In this document: positions 1 to 7,926 of the stretch, piece by piece
Layout of the letters: every line of letters begins with the position of its first letter
How positions within the stretch are numbered: the stretch's first letter is position 1
Assembly (NCBI GenBank): GCA_014904985.1
Contig: MU129382.1
Span: forward strand, 4,582-19,887
Length of the DNA stretch: 15,306 bases
From: Hydnum rufescens UP504
Lineage: Eukaryota > Basidiomycota > Agaricomycetes > Cantharellales > Hydnaceae
Reading direction: 5' to 3'
Made by a program: the position numbers and the translations under genes
Notes under the pieces: generated by a model
The model's input: only the letters and a program-made list of their open reading frames with translations
Databases searched by the model: none
Told to the model about the DNA's origin: nothing

Positions 1-740
1 GTGATTTCATCATTAATATCCTCCGCAACCCAATAGAGAAGGGACATTTGGTCACAGCCACGGATGCATTCTCAGTTCTTTGTGGTCACAGGTCATACAG
101 CAGTTTCGAACCGGCCCTGATTCTTCTCCCCTCCTTATCTTTGTTTCTCTTCCTTACTGCTTTCACCTCCTTTTCTCACTTCAAAACATGCCTGGTAATT
201 GGTTTCGTGTTACCCCGGAACTAGGTAATCAGGCGCCTGGCAATTGTTCGTCATGCGACATCCTAGAAGCTGGCTAATTGACGGGGGTTTGCTATAGGTC
301 TAGCGAACTTTTTCCCAGTTGTGCGTGAACACTTTGTTAGAACTTAGAGGCAACTACAGATTCTAAGGAGATTTGCAGCCATGATAAATCAGGATTTTAT
401 GCTACTGTTTACACTACTATATAAATAGTATAATTCTATTTGCCAACCCCCCCCCCCCCCTGCGGAGTGTTATCACCCCCTCTGTCAAGCATTACTTGAG
501 CAGTCCAGGGGCAGAATTTCTGGCATGCGGGTGCTGAGGACACCACCCTAATTGCTGTGCAGAAAATGGCTGAGTCAACCCGCAAGTTAATAAATCAACT
601 AAATTAAGATACCAATGTAGCCTAAATAATGGAACAAAATCTGATTAAAGCTGGCTTCTGCCTCCTGTGGTGAACCAGAAAGACTTACTGTTCATCACAG
701 GAGGCAGAGATTTTTAATTTCGGGTCACATGATATCTTTG
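1..740. other. Non-coding stretch with poly-C run
   Basis: No convincing gene is seen. A run of 14 C lies at 447-460, and a strong inverted repeat at 658-707 is listed separately. Short open frames here have no recognisable protein features. Confidence 0.5.
658..707. repeat. Inverted repeat, 18-bp arms, 14-nt loop
   Basis: The left arm (658-675, CTGCCTCCTGTGGTGAAC) pairs with the right arm (690-707) over 18 bp with one mismatch that becomes G:U in RNA. The loop is 676-689. It lies about 65 bases upstream of the first open frame. It could be a small hairpin RNA, the core of a miniature inverted-repeat element or an accidental fold. No flanking target duplication was found. Confidence 0.6.
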
Positions 741-773
741 TTAATACTGCAGGATTGACGTCAGCATTTTCGT

Positions 774-1882
774 TTGCATGATGTGTATCTCTCTTTCCCC
801 GCTGTGCCTGTGCCTCCTGCTCCCACTATACCTCCTGCTCCCGCTGTGCCTCCTGCTCCTGCTGTGCCTCCTGCTCCCGCTGTGCCTCCTGCTCCCGCTG
901 TGCCTGCCCCCGCTGTGCCTCCTGCTCCCGCTGTGCCTGCCCCGCTGTGCCTCCTGCCCCCACTGTGCCCTCCTGCCCTCGCTGTGCCTCCTGCCCTCGC
1001 TGTGCCTCCTGCTCCTACCGTGCTCCCTGCCGTATCTCCAACTCCCTCTCACCATCACAATGATGATGATGATGATCTTGTGAGTTTGAGACCCGGATCG
1101 GACAAGGAGAGAGATTTACTGGACACCGTTCATCATTTTAGCCAACCGACTGTAACCCCAGCGGTGGGAAACTCGGTTGGTCCATCGCAGAGACAACACA
1201 ATGATGAGGTGCTGGCTGTCTCGAGGGGAATGGAATGGCTAGCTCTCAACCCTCAATCCACCCATCCAGGGAGGCCCATTCATCTTGGGATCAAAGGCCC
1301 AGAAGTCACAACAAGGGCCCAGGGAACATGAATGCGGGTCTCAGGTCAGGCACAAAAGGTGCAGGACCGGGAGGGCGAATGTTCATATGAAGACAAATGC
1401 CGCAACTGTGAACGGGATGATGAACGCCGCCGCCATGAATTGGAAACGAACACCGTCATTGTGAACAGGAAGATGAACGCCATTGTCACAAATTGGAAGT
1501 CAGACGTCATCGTCATGAATGGGAAGATGAGCAGCGTCCCCGTGAACGTGAAGGTGAACAGTGTCATCGTGAAGGTGGTGATCTACGGCGTCATCGCAAA
1601 CATGAGCCCGTCTGTGAGCTCGGTTGGGGGTCTGGACACGAAAGGGAGCAGTCTCTGCACAGTCGGTTAGATTCTGTGCACAGCATGGGTTCGTCGGGAA
1701 CGGGCTTTCTGCAGGGCAGACACTTTTCTGATGATGGGAAAGGGAACACCCGCTATGTGTGGTGCCACGATGCTGGGAGCCACTCTTATTCTGCTGGCAG
1801 AGATGGGAAGGCTGGGCCAAGTAAATATGCAGAACATGCAGAGCCTATGGGATGGGCTGCAATGACATTGCTGGACCAGTAG
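774..1882 (+). pseudogene. Broken gene: Pro/Ala/Val repeats then Arg/Glu/His-rich region
   Basis: I do not recognise the family. The frame opens at 774 with hexapeptide PPAPAV repeats, then a His/Asp run (HHHNDDDDD) at about residues 92-100 and a non-repetitive stretch containing SDKERDLLDTVHHF. It meets TGA at 1329-1331 but stays open in the same frame to about 1460. Coding character (RHCEQEDERH, REREGEQCHREGG) then continues in the frame that ends at 1880-1882, which implies a one-base slip near 1450-1460. A direct repeat with a 53-bp offset (TGTGAAC at 1407 and 1460) instead of a likely 54 bp would explain the slip. Composition suggests a disordered, charged protein. It could be a decayed gene or, less likely, a low-complexity stretch that happens to be open. 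No intron was found that repairs both breaks. Confidence 0.35.
807..1030 (+). repeat. 18-bp minisatellite encoding PPAPAV units
   Basis: Imperfect tandem copies of a unit like CCTCCTGCTCCCGCTGTG, some shortened by 3 bp or shifted. All three plus frames and one minus frame stay open across it, so open frames here prove little about strand. Confidence 0.8.
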
Positions 1883-2159
1883 CTATTCCCAACATGCCCC
1901 CTCCAGGAAACTTCCTACTGCCCGCACTCCATGGATCCCCCCCCCCTGCCCCTCCCATCGTTCCCCCCGCTATGGTACCACAATGTGGTGCTATGCCATT
2001 GAAGTCTTGGTATTGCATTGATATCAGTCCAATCCCTGAGAAGCACGACCAGGACCCTCAAAGATGCACGGACATTGGGTGGGTGCTCAAGCTGCGACAA
2101 TGGGATTGCCTTGCTGCTCACAAGAGCAAGCCCAGTCGTCATAAGGGTGCCCGTACCAT

Positions 2160-2465
2160 ATGTTTCTCATGTTCAAATCTCTGGCCAGGCAAGATGCTTG
2201 TCAAGCACATCTTTGGGGGACTCGGGAAGCCAACGAATTGACATCTGTGGAGACGATGGTCTGGGAGCAGCCCATCCAGAATTTCATGGGCCTAGTGGAT
2301 GTGTACTACATCGATCGAGTGTACGTGCATGCATGGTCAGAAATTGAATTGAAGGAACTTCTCGATGTCGGCCCTCCCCCCCTCGCTATGGCCAGCTTGC
2401 TTGGTGAATTATTCCTCAACTATCAAAGGCATCCCCTATTCCAGTCAATAAAGCCAAACTTGTAG
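2160..2465 (+). CDS. Short unrecognised reading frame, probably a gene fragment
   Basis: About 100 codons starting at an ATG. The sequence has mixed, globular-looking composition (TSVETMVWEQPIQNFMG, then VHAWSEIELKELLDVG) that is more protein-like than most frames nearby. It ends at TAG 2463-2465. The same frame is blocked just upstream by a TAA near 2143, while two other frames are open there, so it may be the tail of the broken gene that starts at 774, after further frame slips or unseen introns. I cannot assign a function. Confidence 0.28.
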   Translation: MFLMFKSLARQDACQAHLWGTREANELTSVETMVWEQPIQNFMGLVDVYYIDRVYVHAWSEIELKELLDVGPPPLAMASLLGELFLNYQRHPLFQSIKPNL

Positions 2466-2473
2466 CCAGAAAG

Positions 2474-2764
2474 ATGGATATCATCGACATCTCAGTATCC
2501 TGGTACAGTGCTCAACTGGCCTCAGCTCCTCCTGGGTCAATAACATTGTGGATGCGTCAATTGGAGATGATGATGCTGTCATACATTGATAAACTGGATG
2601 TTGGGGGTATCGCATCGCACTTCCAGGAGCCAATTAGGCAGATGGGCAGTGGTACGATGGTTGCGGATTTTCGCCGGATTGCTAGGTGGAAACAGCAGGA
2701 TGTGTGCAAGGAAGGCTTGCAATTGAAGACAACTGAGGCCAAAGAAGAGACATTTGGCGAATGA
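2474..2764 (+). CDS. Short unrecognised reading frame, 96 codons
   Basis: Starts at ATG 2474 in a different frame from the preceding fragment and is open upstream to about 2413. It has no signal peptide, membrane segment or motif I recognise. The C-terminal part is charged (RRIARWKQQD, then AKEETFGE). It may be a further exon of the decayed gene upstream or a chance frame. A possible polyadenylation signal AATAAA lies downstream at 3059-3064. Confidence 0.25.
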   Translation: MDIIDISVSWYSAQLASAPPGSITLWMRQLEMMMLSYIDKLDVGGIASHFQEPIRQMGSGTMVADFRRIARWKQQDVCKEGLQLKTTEAKEETFGE

Positions 2765-3600
2765 AGTCAAGTTCAATTTGGAGACTGATTTTAGACCTGA
2801 CTGTAGAACGGCCTTCATATCCATCAACCAGCTAAGATAATCCTATTCACGGTGGTCGTTATCATCATCTCCCTCATTCCCCTTGCATTTGTTGCGATCC
2901 TCATCACCTTCATCGCCATTACCCTCCTCATCATCACCTTCGTCACCTTTCCTTGTTCTGCCTTTACCTTCCTCCGTCTTTGTGACAACCTCTTTAATTT
3001 TTTATTCCCTCCTCCTTTTTACACCTTTGTACTTCGCATCTAGAATTTTATGCCGTTAATAAATGTAATGTCGGAAGCAAACTTGGTGTTGAGTTGTTGA
3101 ATTCAAGCTTTTTTCCTCGACTCAATTGCGCTTCATTGTCCATACACTCTGATAACACCAGTCGCGGGGTTGTAGACACATACAATTGTGTTTGCCCTCG
3201 CGCGGTCCATCAAACTTTTTATTACTTGAGCTTCAAACGAAGTTGTAAGTTGTGCTCCATTGCATCTAATCTCCATGTACACCTTGGAGGATGCCCTGAT
3301 TTTCGCTCAATACAGGTCAGCACACTTACACGCTCACCACCCTCGACACACTTGTACACGTAGCACCAGCTGCGGGGTTGTAGGCACATATTCTTGTGTT
3401 TGCCCTCGTGCTATTCATCAAACCTTTTATTAACTTGGCCTCAAATGAAGCTGTGAGACTGGAATCGTATGGCGATTTTACCTTGTGCTTCTACTTCAAC
3501 TAGGTGACAACAAAGAAGTTGAGTAGGGACACACATAAGATTGTGTGGTCCATCTTCACTTCTCTACAACTCAAGAGACCTACCTCGAAAGTTTGCCGTG
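2765..3600. other. Non-coding, CT-rich tract and duplicated segment
   Basis: Bases 2845-2960 are a TCA/ACC-rich simple sequence on the plus strand. Its complement would code Asp/Glu/Gly-rich sequence ending at a TAG (2843-2845 on the plus strand), but no start or splice context supports a gene. The duplicated segment is listed separately. CT-rich sequence at 3551-3628, just before ATG 3629, resembles fungal promoter and start regions. Confidence 0.4.
3156..3457 (+). repeat. 94-bp direct duplication, 208-bp offset
   Basis: Bases 3156-3249 and 3364-3457 align without gaps. Both begin CACCAG, contain GCGGGGTTGTAG and a TTGTGTTTGCCCTCG core, and end near GTTGTAAG/GCTGTGAG. A weaker partial match (GACACACATAAGATTGTGT) lies near 3528. 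The role is unknown. Confidence 0.7.
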
Positions 3601-3628
3601 TTGACTCTTCTGCTCTCGTGCCGTCAAA

Positions 3629-3739
3629 ATGCCCCCCAAGAATTTAAAGACCTACCAAAAGCCCAAGCCCGAGGCAATGGCAGTCCACCTGCCTCCAATG
3701 CAACTGTTTCTTCACTACAGTGGTTGCGTCCATACATAG
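3629..3739 (+). other. Possible first exon of the downstream gene
   Basis: ATG 3629 lies in a good fungal start context (TCAAAATGCC) after a CT-rich tract. It opens a short frame beginning MPPKNLKTYQKPKPEAMA that meets TAG at about 3737. It is in the same phase as the large frame at 3902, and a possible acceptor GGTTAG ends at about 3857. I found no canonical donor to join them, so the link is an inference. Confidence 0.25.
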
Positions 3740-3901
3740 AGTTAGATACAAGGGCACGGCTTGTGGAGTTCGGGAAAATCACACACCTGACTGCAGCTAT
3801 GTCTAATAAAGCACTTGGAGAGTGTACTGGTTTTCCTCGTCATGAGAACCGGTTAGACCAATCCGAGTCAACAGAAACTGAACGTTCTGGTCCGCCTCAT
3901 C

Positions 3902-5506
3902 GTGAAAACCGGTGGCCAACCATCTGGAACTCGTATGCCTTTGCTGCCTGCTAATGCGCCCTCGCAACCTGTCCGTTCGCCTTCGCCATCTGTCCATTTG
4001 CCTTCGCCATCTGTCCATTTGCCTTCACCATCCTCCCGTTTGCCTTTGCGATCTGCTCGTTCATCTTTGCGATCCGCCCATTCACCTTTGCGATCTGCCC
4101 GTTCACCTTCGCAATCTGCCCGTCCCTCTTCGCTGTCTTTTCGCTCGCCTTCATCAACTTCATCCAGGAGGTCTTTCCCCCTGGATGCTGACCGTGAGGA
4201 CAGTGTTTGCCATTCGAAGGAACCATTGTTTCTATCCGATGGAGCTTCCCAAGTTGACAATGGTGATAACGATGCTCTCTTTTACAATCCGGATGAACGA
4301 GTAGATGATGAACAAGACGAGGGTGCCACTTCGGGGCAAGATGAAGACATCGAAGATGATGCAGATGAGGAGTTTGTCACATCCATGATGTCTGGTAGTC
4401 ATTTTACACGAGAACAAATCTTGGAGGTCCAGGGTCTTACCAAGTCCCTGATGCTTGGGTTGCGACAGCGTGCAAAGGACTGGAAGCGCCCTCTAGACTC
4501 CATGATGCAGATTGCAAACCTCATTATTGCAACGAAGGAGCGACGAGTTGGTGGAAATGCTTGGAATGCATTCCAGAGTAAACATCCTGAGGATCCTCAG
4601 AAGGAGACCTGTCCCCATCACCAGTACATTGCTGAGGTTATTAAGCCTGCATATCAGGCCTTGATCGCATTGCATGGCAGAGCAGAGTCATCTGAATGGA
4701 AGCAAGAGGCCCAGGAATTGGTGGCAGAGCATAAGAAACTCAAGTCAGGCTTTGCAAAGAAGGTTGGGTTGAGCCCTGCAGATATCGGGAGTCAGCTCAA
4801 CTCCTTAAAGCGTTGTTGGACAGATGATGCATTGTCTGCCACATGGATGAATATCCATGTCACCGCCTTCCTTGTTTCAGGGCATCCAGACCTAGCTGCA
4901 TCCAAGCATAATGCAGTTATATGTGGATTGCCAGCAATGAAACAGTGGATTAAGGCGGTATTTCCACCCACATCCACACTCCTCCCCAAAATCCATTCGC
5001 ATATCCTTGTGGCACAAGGGGAGACAGGAATACATTTAACAATGGCTCCAAAACGACTTCCTCCTGACATGCATGGCAGGCGGACGGCCTGTACTGCTGA
5101 ACTCACTCAGATTTTTGAAGAACAAAATGACGCAGCAATTGGGCCGAAGTTTCCTTGGAGCACAATCCCGGCATTCCTTATTCGACATTGTTTATACATC
5201 TCTGGCTGGCCATCGAAATCCGAGTTTCCTAGTGTACTTGGGTTGATCGTATCCTCACTGTGGACGGAACATTGGACCAACTTGTGGAATCAGTTGTTTG
5301 CTGTGGAGGAGCACAAGCACCTTGTAGTTAAACGGCTTGACATACTGGCCAGTGAGGACATTTCGGATGATACTTGTCTCATCAGAGACAACAACAACTC
5401 GATGTTGTCCGTAGTGGACTGGCATGAGTATATCGGGAAACAAAAATCTGTTGCCTCTGGCAATGTTGGGACTTCAGGAGAACAGGCTAGGGAAGCGGGA
5501 AAATGA
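3902..5506 (+). CDS. Unrecognised ~530-aa basidiomycete protein with SR-like repeats
   Basis: The frame opens at GTG 3902; its first ATG is 3935 (MPLLPANAPSQ), and an upstream exon at 3629 is possible. Order along the protein: Ser/Pro/Arg heptad repeats (about residues 22-85), an acidic stretch with DERVDDEQDEG and EDIEDDADEE (about 130-160), then a globular region from about 170 to the end with the motif GGNAWNAFQSKHPED near residue 220, a helical segment rich in Lys/Glu, and Trp-rich motifs such as LWTEHWTNLWNQLF near 455. There is no signal peptide or membrane span. The layout, disordered acidic N-terminus then an N-A-W-N-x-F region, recalls uncharacterised proteins often seen beside transposases in mushroom genomes; that is recollection, not a search result. 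The frame ends at TGA 5504-5506 but continues open beyond it, so this may be a truncated product. Confidence 0.65.
   Translation: MKTGGQPSGTRMPLLPANAPSQPVRSPSPSVHLPSPSVHLPSPSSRLPLRSARSSLRSAHSPLRSARSPSQSARPSSLSFRSPSSTSSRRSFPLDADREDSVCHSKEPLFLSDGASQVDNGDNDALFYNPDERVDDEQDEGATSGQDEDIEDDADEEFVTSMMSGSHFTREQILEVQGLTKSLMLGLRQRAKDWKRPLDSMMQIANLIIATKERRVGGNAWNAFQSKHPEDPQKETCPHHQYIAEVIKPAYQALIALHGRAESSEWKQEAQELVAEHKKLKSGFAKKVGLSPADIGSQLNSLKRCWTDDALSATWMNIHVTAFLVSGHPDLAASKHNAVICGLPAMKQWIKAVFPPTSTLLPKIHSHILVAQGETGIHLTMAPKRLPPDMHGRRTACTAELTQIFEEQNDAAIGPKFPWSTIPAFLIRHCLYISGWPSKSEFPSVLGLIVSSLWTEHWTNLWNQLFAVEEHKHLVVKRLDILASEDISDDTCLIRDNNNSMLSVVDWHEYIGKQKSVASGNVGTSGEQAREAGK
3971..4150 (+). repeat. Degenerate 21-bp minisatellite encoding Ser/Pro/Arg heptads
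   Basis: Tandem units like TTCGCCATCTGTCCATTTGCC encode SPSVHLP, then drift to RSARSSL-like heptads. The unit is a multiple of three, so the frame is kept. Alternative frames on both strands are also open here and are shadows. Confidence 0.75.
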
Positions 5507-5938
5507 TGGAAGAGGAAAGAAGTACCTGGGGGTGGGTCGGGGAAGGGAAAGAGGAGGAAGGTGCTTTCAAATCCGATTATAGATGAGGATGAGAGTCCTG
5601 AGCCATTGGTTGGAGGTGAGAGCCCTGAGCCATTGGTGGGAGGTGAGAGCCTTGAGGATCACCAAGTTTCTGCACCACCGGAACCCTTACAATCCAACAT
5701 GTTTGCAAAGTTTGCACCAGGGATGTTGTTCAACCCATCCCTGACCAAGTACAACTTTGACTTCAACGAGCAGATTCACTTCGACATGAACAGTTTGAAT
5801 CCTAACGAGGGGACAAATTTGCTTGACTTTGTCAACCCGGCCAGTCCCCCTGCCAACACACTTAATCTTGACTTCTCTCAATTCCCAGACCTTGATATGT
5901 CTGAAAATCAAGATTTGTTATTGTGCCCGATGCTATAA
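5507..5938 (+). pseudogene. In-frame continuation beyond TGA: NLS-like and tail region
   Basis: This is the same phase as the preceding frame and is open to TAA 5936-5938. It begins WKRKEVPGGGSGKGKRRK, a basic, nuclear-localisation-like stretch. A duplicated nonapeptide ESPEPLVGG follows, then a tail rich in Asn/Asp/Phe (NFDFNEQIHFDMNSLNP). The reading runs straight through AAA TGA TGG without a frame change. The simplest view is that the two parts were one gene of about 680 codons and a CGA codon became TGA. Alternatives are stop readthrough or an independent short gene starting later (a frame opens at 5561). Confidence 0.5.
5591..5659 (+). repeat. 27-bp tandem repeat
   Basis: Two nearly identical 27-bp units (5591-5617 and 5618-5644) and the start of a third encode ESPEPLVGG. 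The frame is kept. Confidence 0.85.
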
Positions 5939-6101
5939 TATTTTCCAGTACATATTTCGTTAATAGATTTCTCCGGCAGTTGCCAACGTTGAGTTGTGCT
6001 CTCCTTGCAACTACATACCCTGAACCAACTAAACAGGGAGCCGCCTAGAAAGGCAGGTACAGACGACCACACCTGTTGATGCGGGAGTGTGGTCATACGA
6101 G

Positions 6102-6216
6102 GTAAGTTTTTTTTTTTGGATTGTAGTAGATACAACAGTGCAAATAGAGCAGCGAAAGCTGCACTTTTTGCGCTGCTTTGAATATCGTTACTAACATTGT
6201 TCTTTTATTATTTTAG
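6102..6216 (+). other. Intron 1 of the array, with hairpin
   Basis: Donor GTAAGT, then a T run, branch TTACTAAC and acceptor TTTTAG; 115 nt. The hairpin 6140-6171 pairs GCAAATAGAGCAGC with GCTGCACTTTTTGC around a GAAA loop, with two internal mismatches. Confidence 0.7.
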
Positions 6217-6388
6217 ATCCTGGCCTGGTTCAGAGACCCAAACAAAAACCCGAGGGCCCTGTGTTAGGGTCCAAACGACAAAGTGCTAACTGAAAACATG
6301 CCAAACGGAAAGCACAACAAACAACATACATGAAGCCACAGAGAAAAATAGGCAGCCACACCCGCTGCAGTGGGTGTGGCAATATAAG

Positions 6389-6496
6389 GTATGTATTTTT
6401 TTTAATAGCTACAAACGCGCAAAAAGAGCAGCAGTCGCTGCTCTTTTTTGCACGAGTTTTAATCTTAACTAACATATTTCCTATTTCTTATCCTAG
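6389..6496 (+). other. Intron 2 of the array, with hairpin
   Basis: Donor GTATGT, T run, AATAGCTACAAA block, branch TTAACTAAC, acceptor TCCTAG; 108 nt. The hairpin 6419-6451 pairs GCAAAAAGAGCAGC with GCTGCTCTTTTTTGC around AGTC, perfect apart from one bulged T. Confidence 0.75.
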
Positions 6497-6675
6497 GTCC
6501 AGATGTCCCATCCCAACATGCGAAGTCACCTGGCTGTGAGCTCCAACCCACGGACCCACCAGAATCGCAATGAACCCAGCACCCAATTACACGCGAGCAT
6601 GCAAACAAATGAAGGGCAATGCATGCACGCAGCCACAGAGTAAATGAGGGAGCTACACACCCACCCCAATATAAG

Positions 6676-6772
6676 GTAAGTTTTTTTAATAGCTACAAAT
6701 GCGCAAAAAGAGCAGCTGCCGCCGCTCGTTTTGGGCAGGTTTTACTTTAACTAACAGATTATTTTCCATAAG
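6676..6772 (+). other. Intron 3 of the array, with hairpin
   Basis: Donor GTAAGT, T run, AATAGCTACAAA block as in intron 2, branch TTAACTAAC, acceptor CATAAG; 97 nt. The hairpin 6703-6736 keeps GCAGC opposite GCCGC around TGCC with a few mismatches. Confidence 0.7.
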
Positions 6773-6810
6773 TGTCCCACCTGACATTGTGGAGTCAGGA
6801 ATCGAACACA

Positions 6811-7088
6811 AGAACCCACGCAGCCATGAAGGCATGCAAACATACGAACTGGGCCTGCACGAAGGGCAAATGAAGGCCCACACACCCGCTGTGGCAACAC
6901 AAGAACCCACGCAGCCATGAAGGCATGCAAACACACGAACTGGGGGCCCACACGAAGGGGCAAATGAAGGCCTACACACCCACTGCGGCAATGCGAGAAC
7001 CCATGCAGCCATGAAGGCATGCAAATGCATGAACTGGACCCATGTGAAGGGGCAAACAAAGGCCCACATACCTGCTGTGGCAGATGTG
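6811..7088 (+). repeat. Three ~93-bp direct repeats without introns
   Basis: Copies start at 6811, 6902 and 6996 (spacings 91 and 94 bp). Each begins AGAACCCACGCAGCCATGAA or a one-base variant and contains GGCATGCAAA, GAACTGG and a CACACACCCGC-like end. Because spacings are not multiples of three the reading frame changes between copies, which argues against a conserved protein. The repeat junction (CAAG/AACCC) corresponds to the place where the upstream blocks carry a splice donor. Confidence 0.85.
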
Positions 7089-7926
7089 TGTGAATCCAAG
7101 GTGTTAGATTTTAGCATAGGTGTAGGCCTACAGACTGTACTACTCCATATAATAGTATAATAATAATAAGCCAATAATCCTAATGCCCGATAACCCGGAT
7201 AGTCCGCTAAGTGTTGAGAAAGATGTCAATTTGACATCCAAAGATTGTCAATTGACATCAAAGAAAAAACAGGCCTCTTAGGCTGACTAGATGAGGGATT
7301 TGTCCTGCCTATTAAGGTCAGCCCAAGTGGCTGACCAAGGTGAACTACGTGTAAATCATGTATCAACTTTCCCATTTCTTCCACTGTCTATAGATACCTC
7401 ATTGCACCATTGTATTTAGCATTTTACCGTACATACTTTAATTATCTACCAAATTACAGCTGATTTTTGTTTGCCCACCTGCTGAGAACCCAAAAACATG
7501 ATGAACATGTGAGTGTCACTGTTCCCTGTCCCATGTTAGAAGGACATCACCTGAGCAGTGGCTGTTGTGGAGAGCCATATGAGAATTACTTAGAAAAAAC
7601 ATGAGCAGTGAAGGACCCGTAGCATTGGGTGCGATGAATCATGTATAAGAAGCAAAGCAATAATAATGCTACTAAGACTTTAGTGATGTGATGACTCCCA
7701 AGTCAAAAAACAAAAAAAATTCTTCACAGCAATCTTATGACCCAACTTGCCACCAAAATTTTAATGGCTTCTACATTTTTTTTGGTATCAGAGTGAAGTA
7801 AAAAGTATTACCGTGGTAGGCAAGAAGAATCACTGACTTGACTATTCAATTGAGTTGAGTTGCGACTAGACTTAATTCAATTGAGCCATGCCATGGCAAC
7901 AGTGATATACAAACGAACAAAATATA
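7089..7926. other. Non-coding stretch with paired palindromes
   Basis: No supported gene. It holds two neighbouring palindromes: GATGTCAA-T-TTGACATC at 7222-7238 and GATTGTCAATTGACATC at 7243-7259. AT-rich tracts lie at 7140-7165 and 7700-7780. The 3' end of the minus-strand KDZ gene abuts it at 7927. Confidence 0.45.
7222..7259. promoter_or_regulatory. Two adjacent palindromes sharing TGTCAAtTGACA
   Basis: The first palindrome is perfect (8-bp arms, 1-base centre). The second has a perfect GTCAATTGAC core and imperfect GAT/ATC flanks. They are separated by 4 bases. They could be a binding site for a dimeric protein or a remnant of repeat ends. The function is not known. Confidence 0.4.

Larger units (their letters stand above)
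5990..7100 (+). other. Tandem exon-intron repeat array, product unknown
   Basis: The region is built from related blocks. Exon-like blocks end at about 6101, 6217-6388, 6497-6675 and 6773 onward. They share words such as GCATGCAAAC, GAAGGGCAAATG, CACACACCCGC and end in AATATAAG before a splice donor. Three introns (6102-6216, 6389-6496, 6676-6772) resemble each other along their length. No reading frame runs through the joined exons: the second and third exons carry stops in each frame I followed. It could be a long non-coding RNA, an untranslated tail of the gene ending at 5938, or a decayed repetitive protein gene. Spliceosomal signals are much better preserved than any coding signal. Confidence 0.5.

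Noticed and set aside
741..1058. Minus-strand Arg/His/Ser-rich frame
   Set aside because: It is a shadow of the 18-bp minisatellite; repeats with no stop keep several frames open.
2843..2999. Minus-strand acidic Gly/Asp/Glu-rich frame
   Set aside because: About 50 codons of simple sequence with no start codon or convincing splice acceptor.
6811..7088. CRISPR-like array
   Set aside because: Whole ~93-bp units are repeated with no unique spacers, and the context is eukaryotic.
6686..7174. Minus-strand frame of 162 codons rich in Cys, His and Trp
   Set aside because: It is created by the ~93-bp direct repeats and overlaps an intron with good splice signals on the plus strand.
7783..7793. TGGTATCAGAG, identical to a retrotransposon primer-binding site for initiator Met tRNA
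   Set aside because: It is not preceded by a CA-ending long terminal repeat, and no gag or pol reading frame or repeated flank lies nearby; taken as chance.
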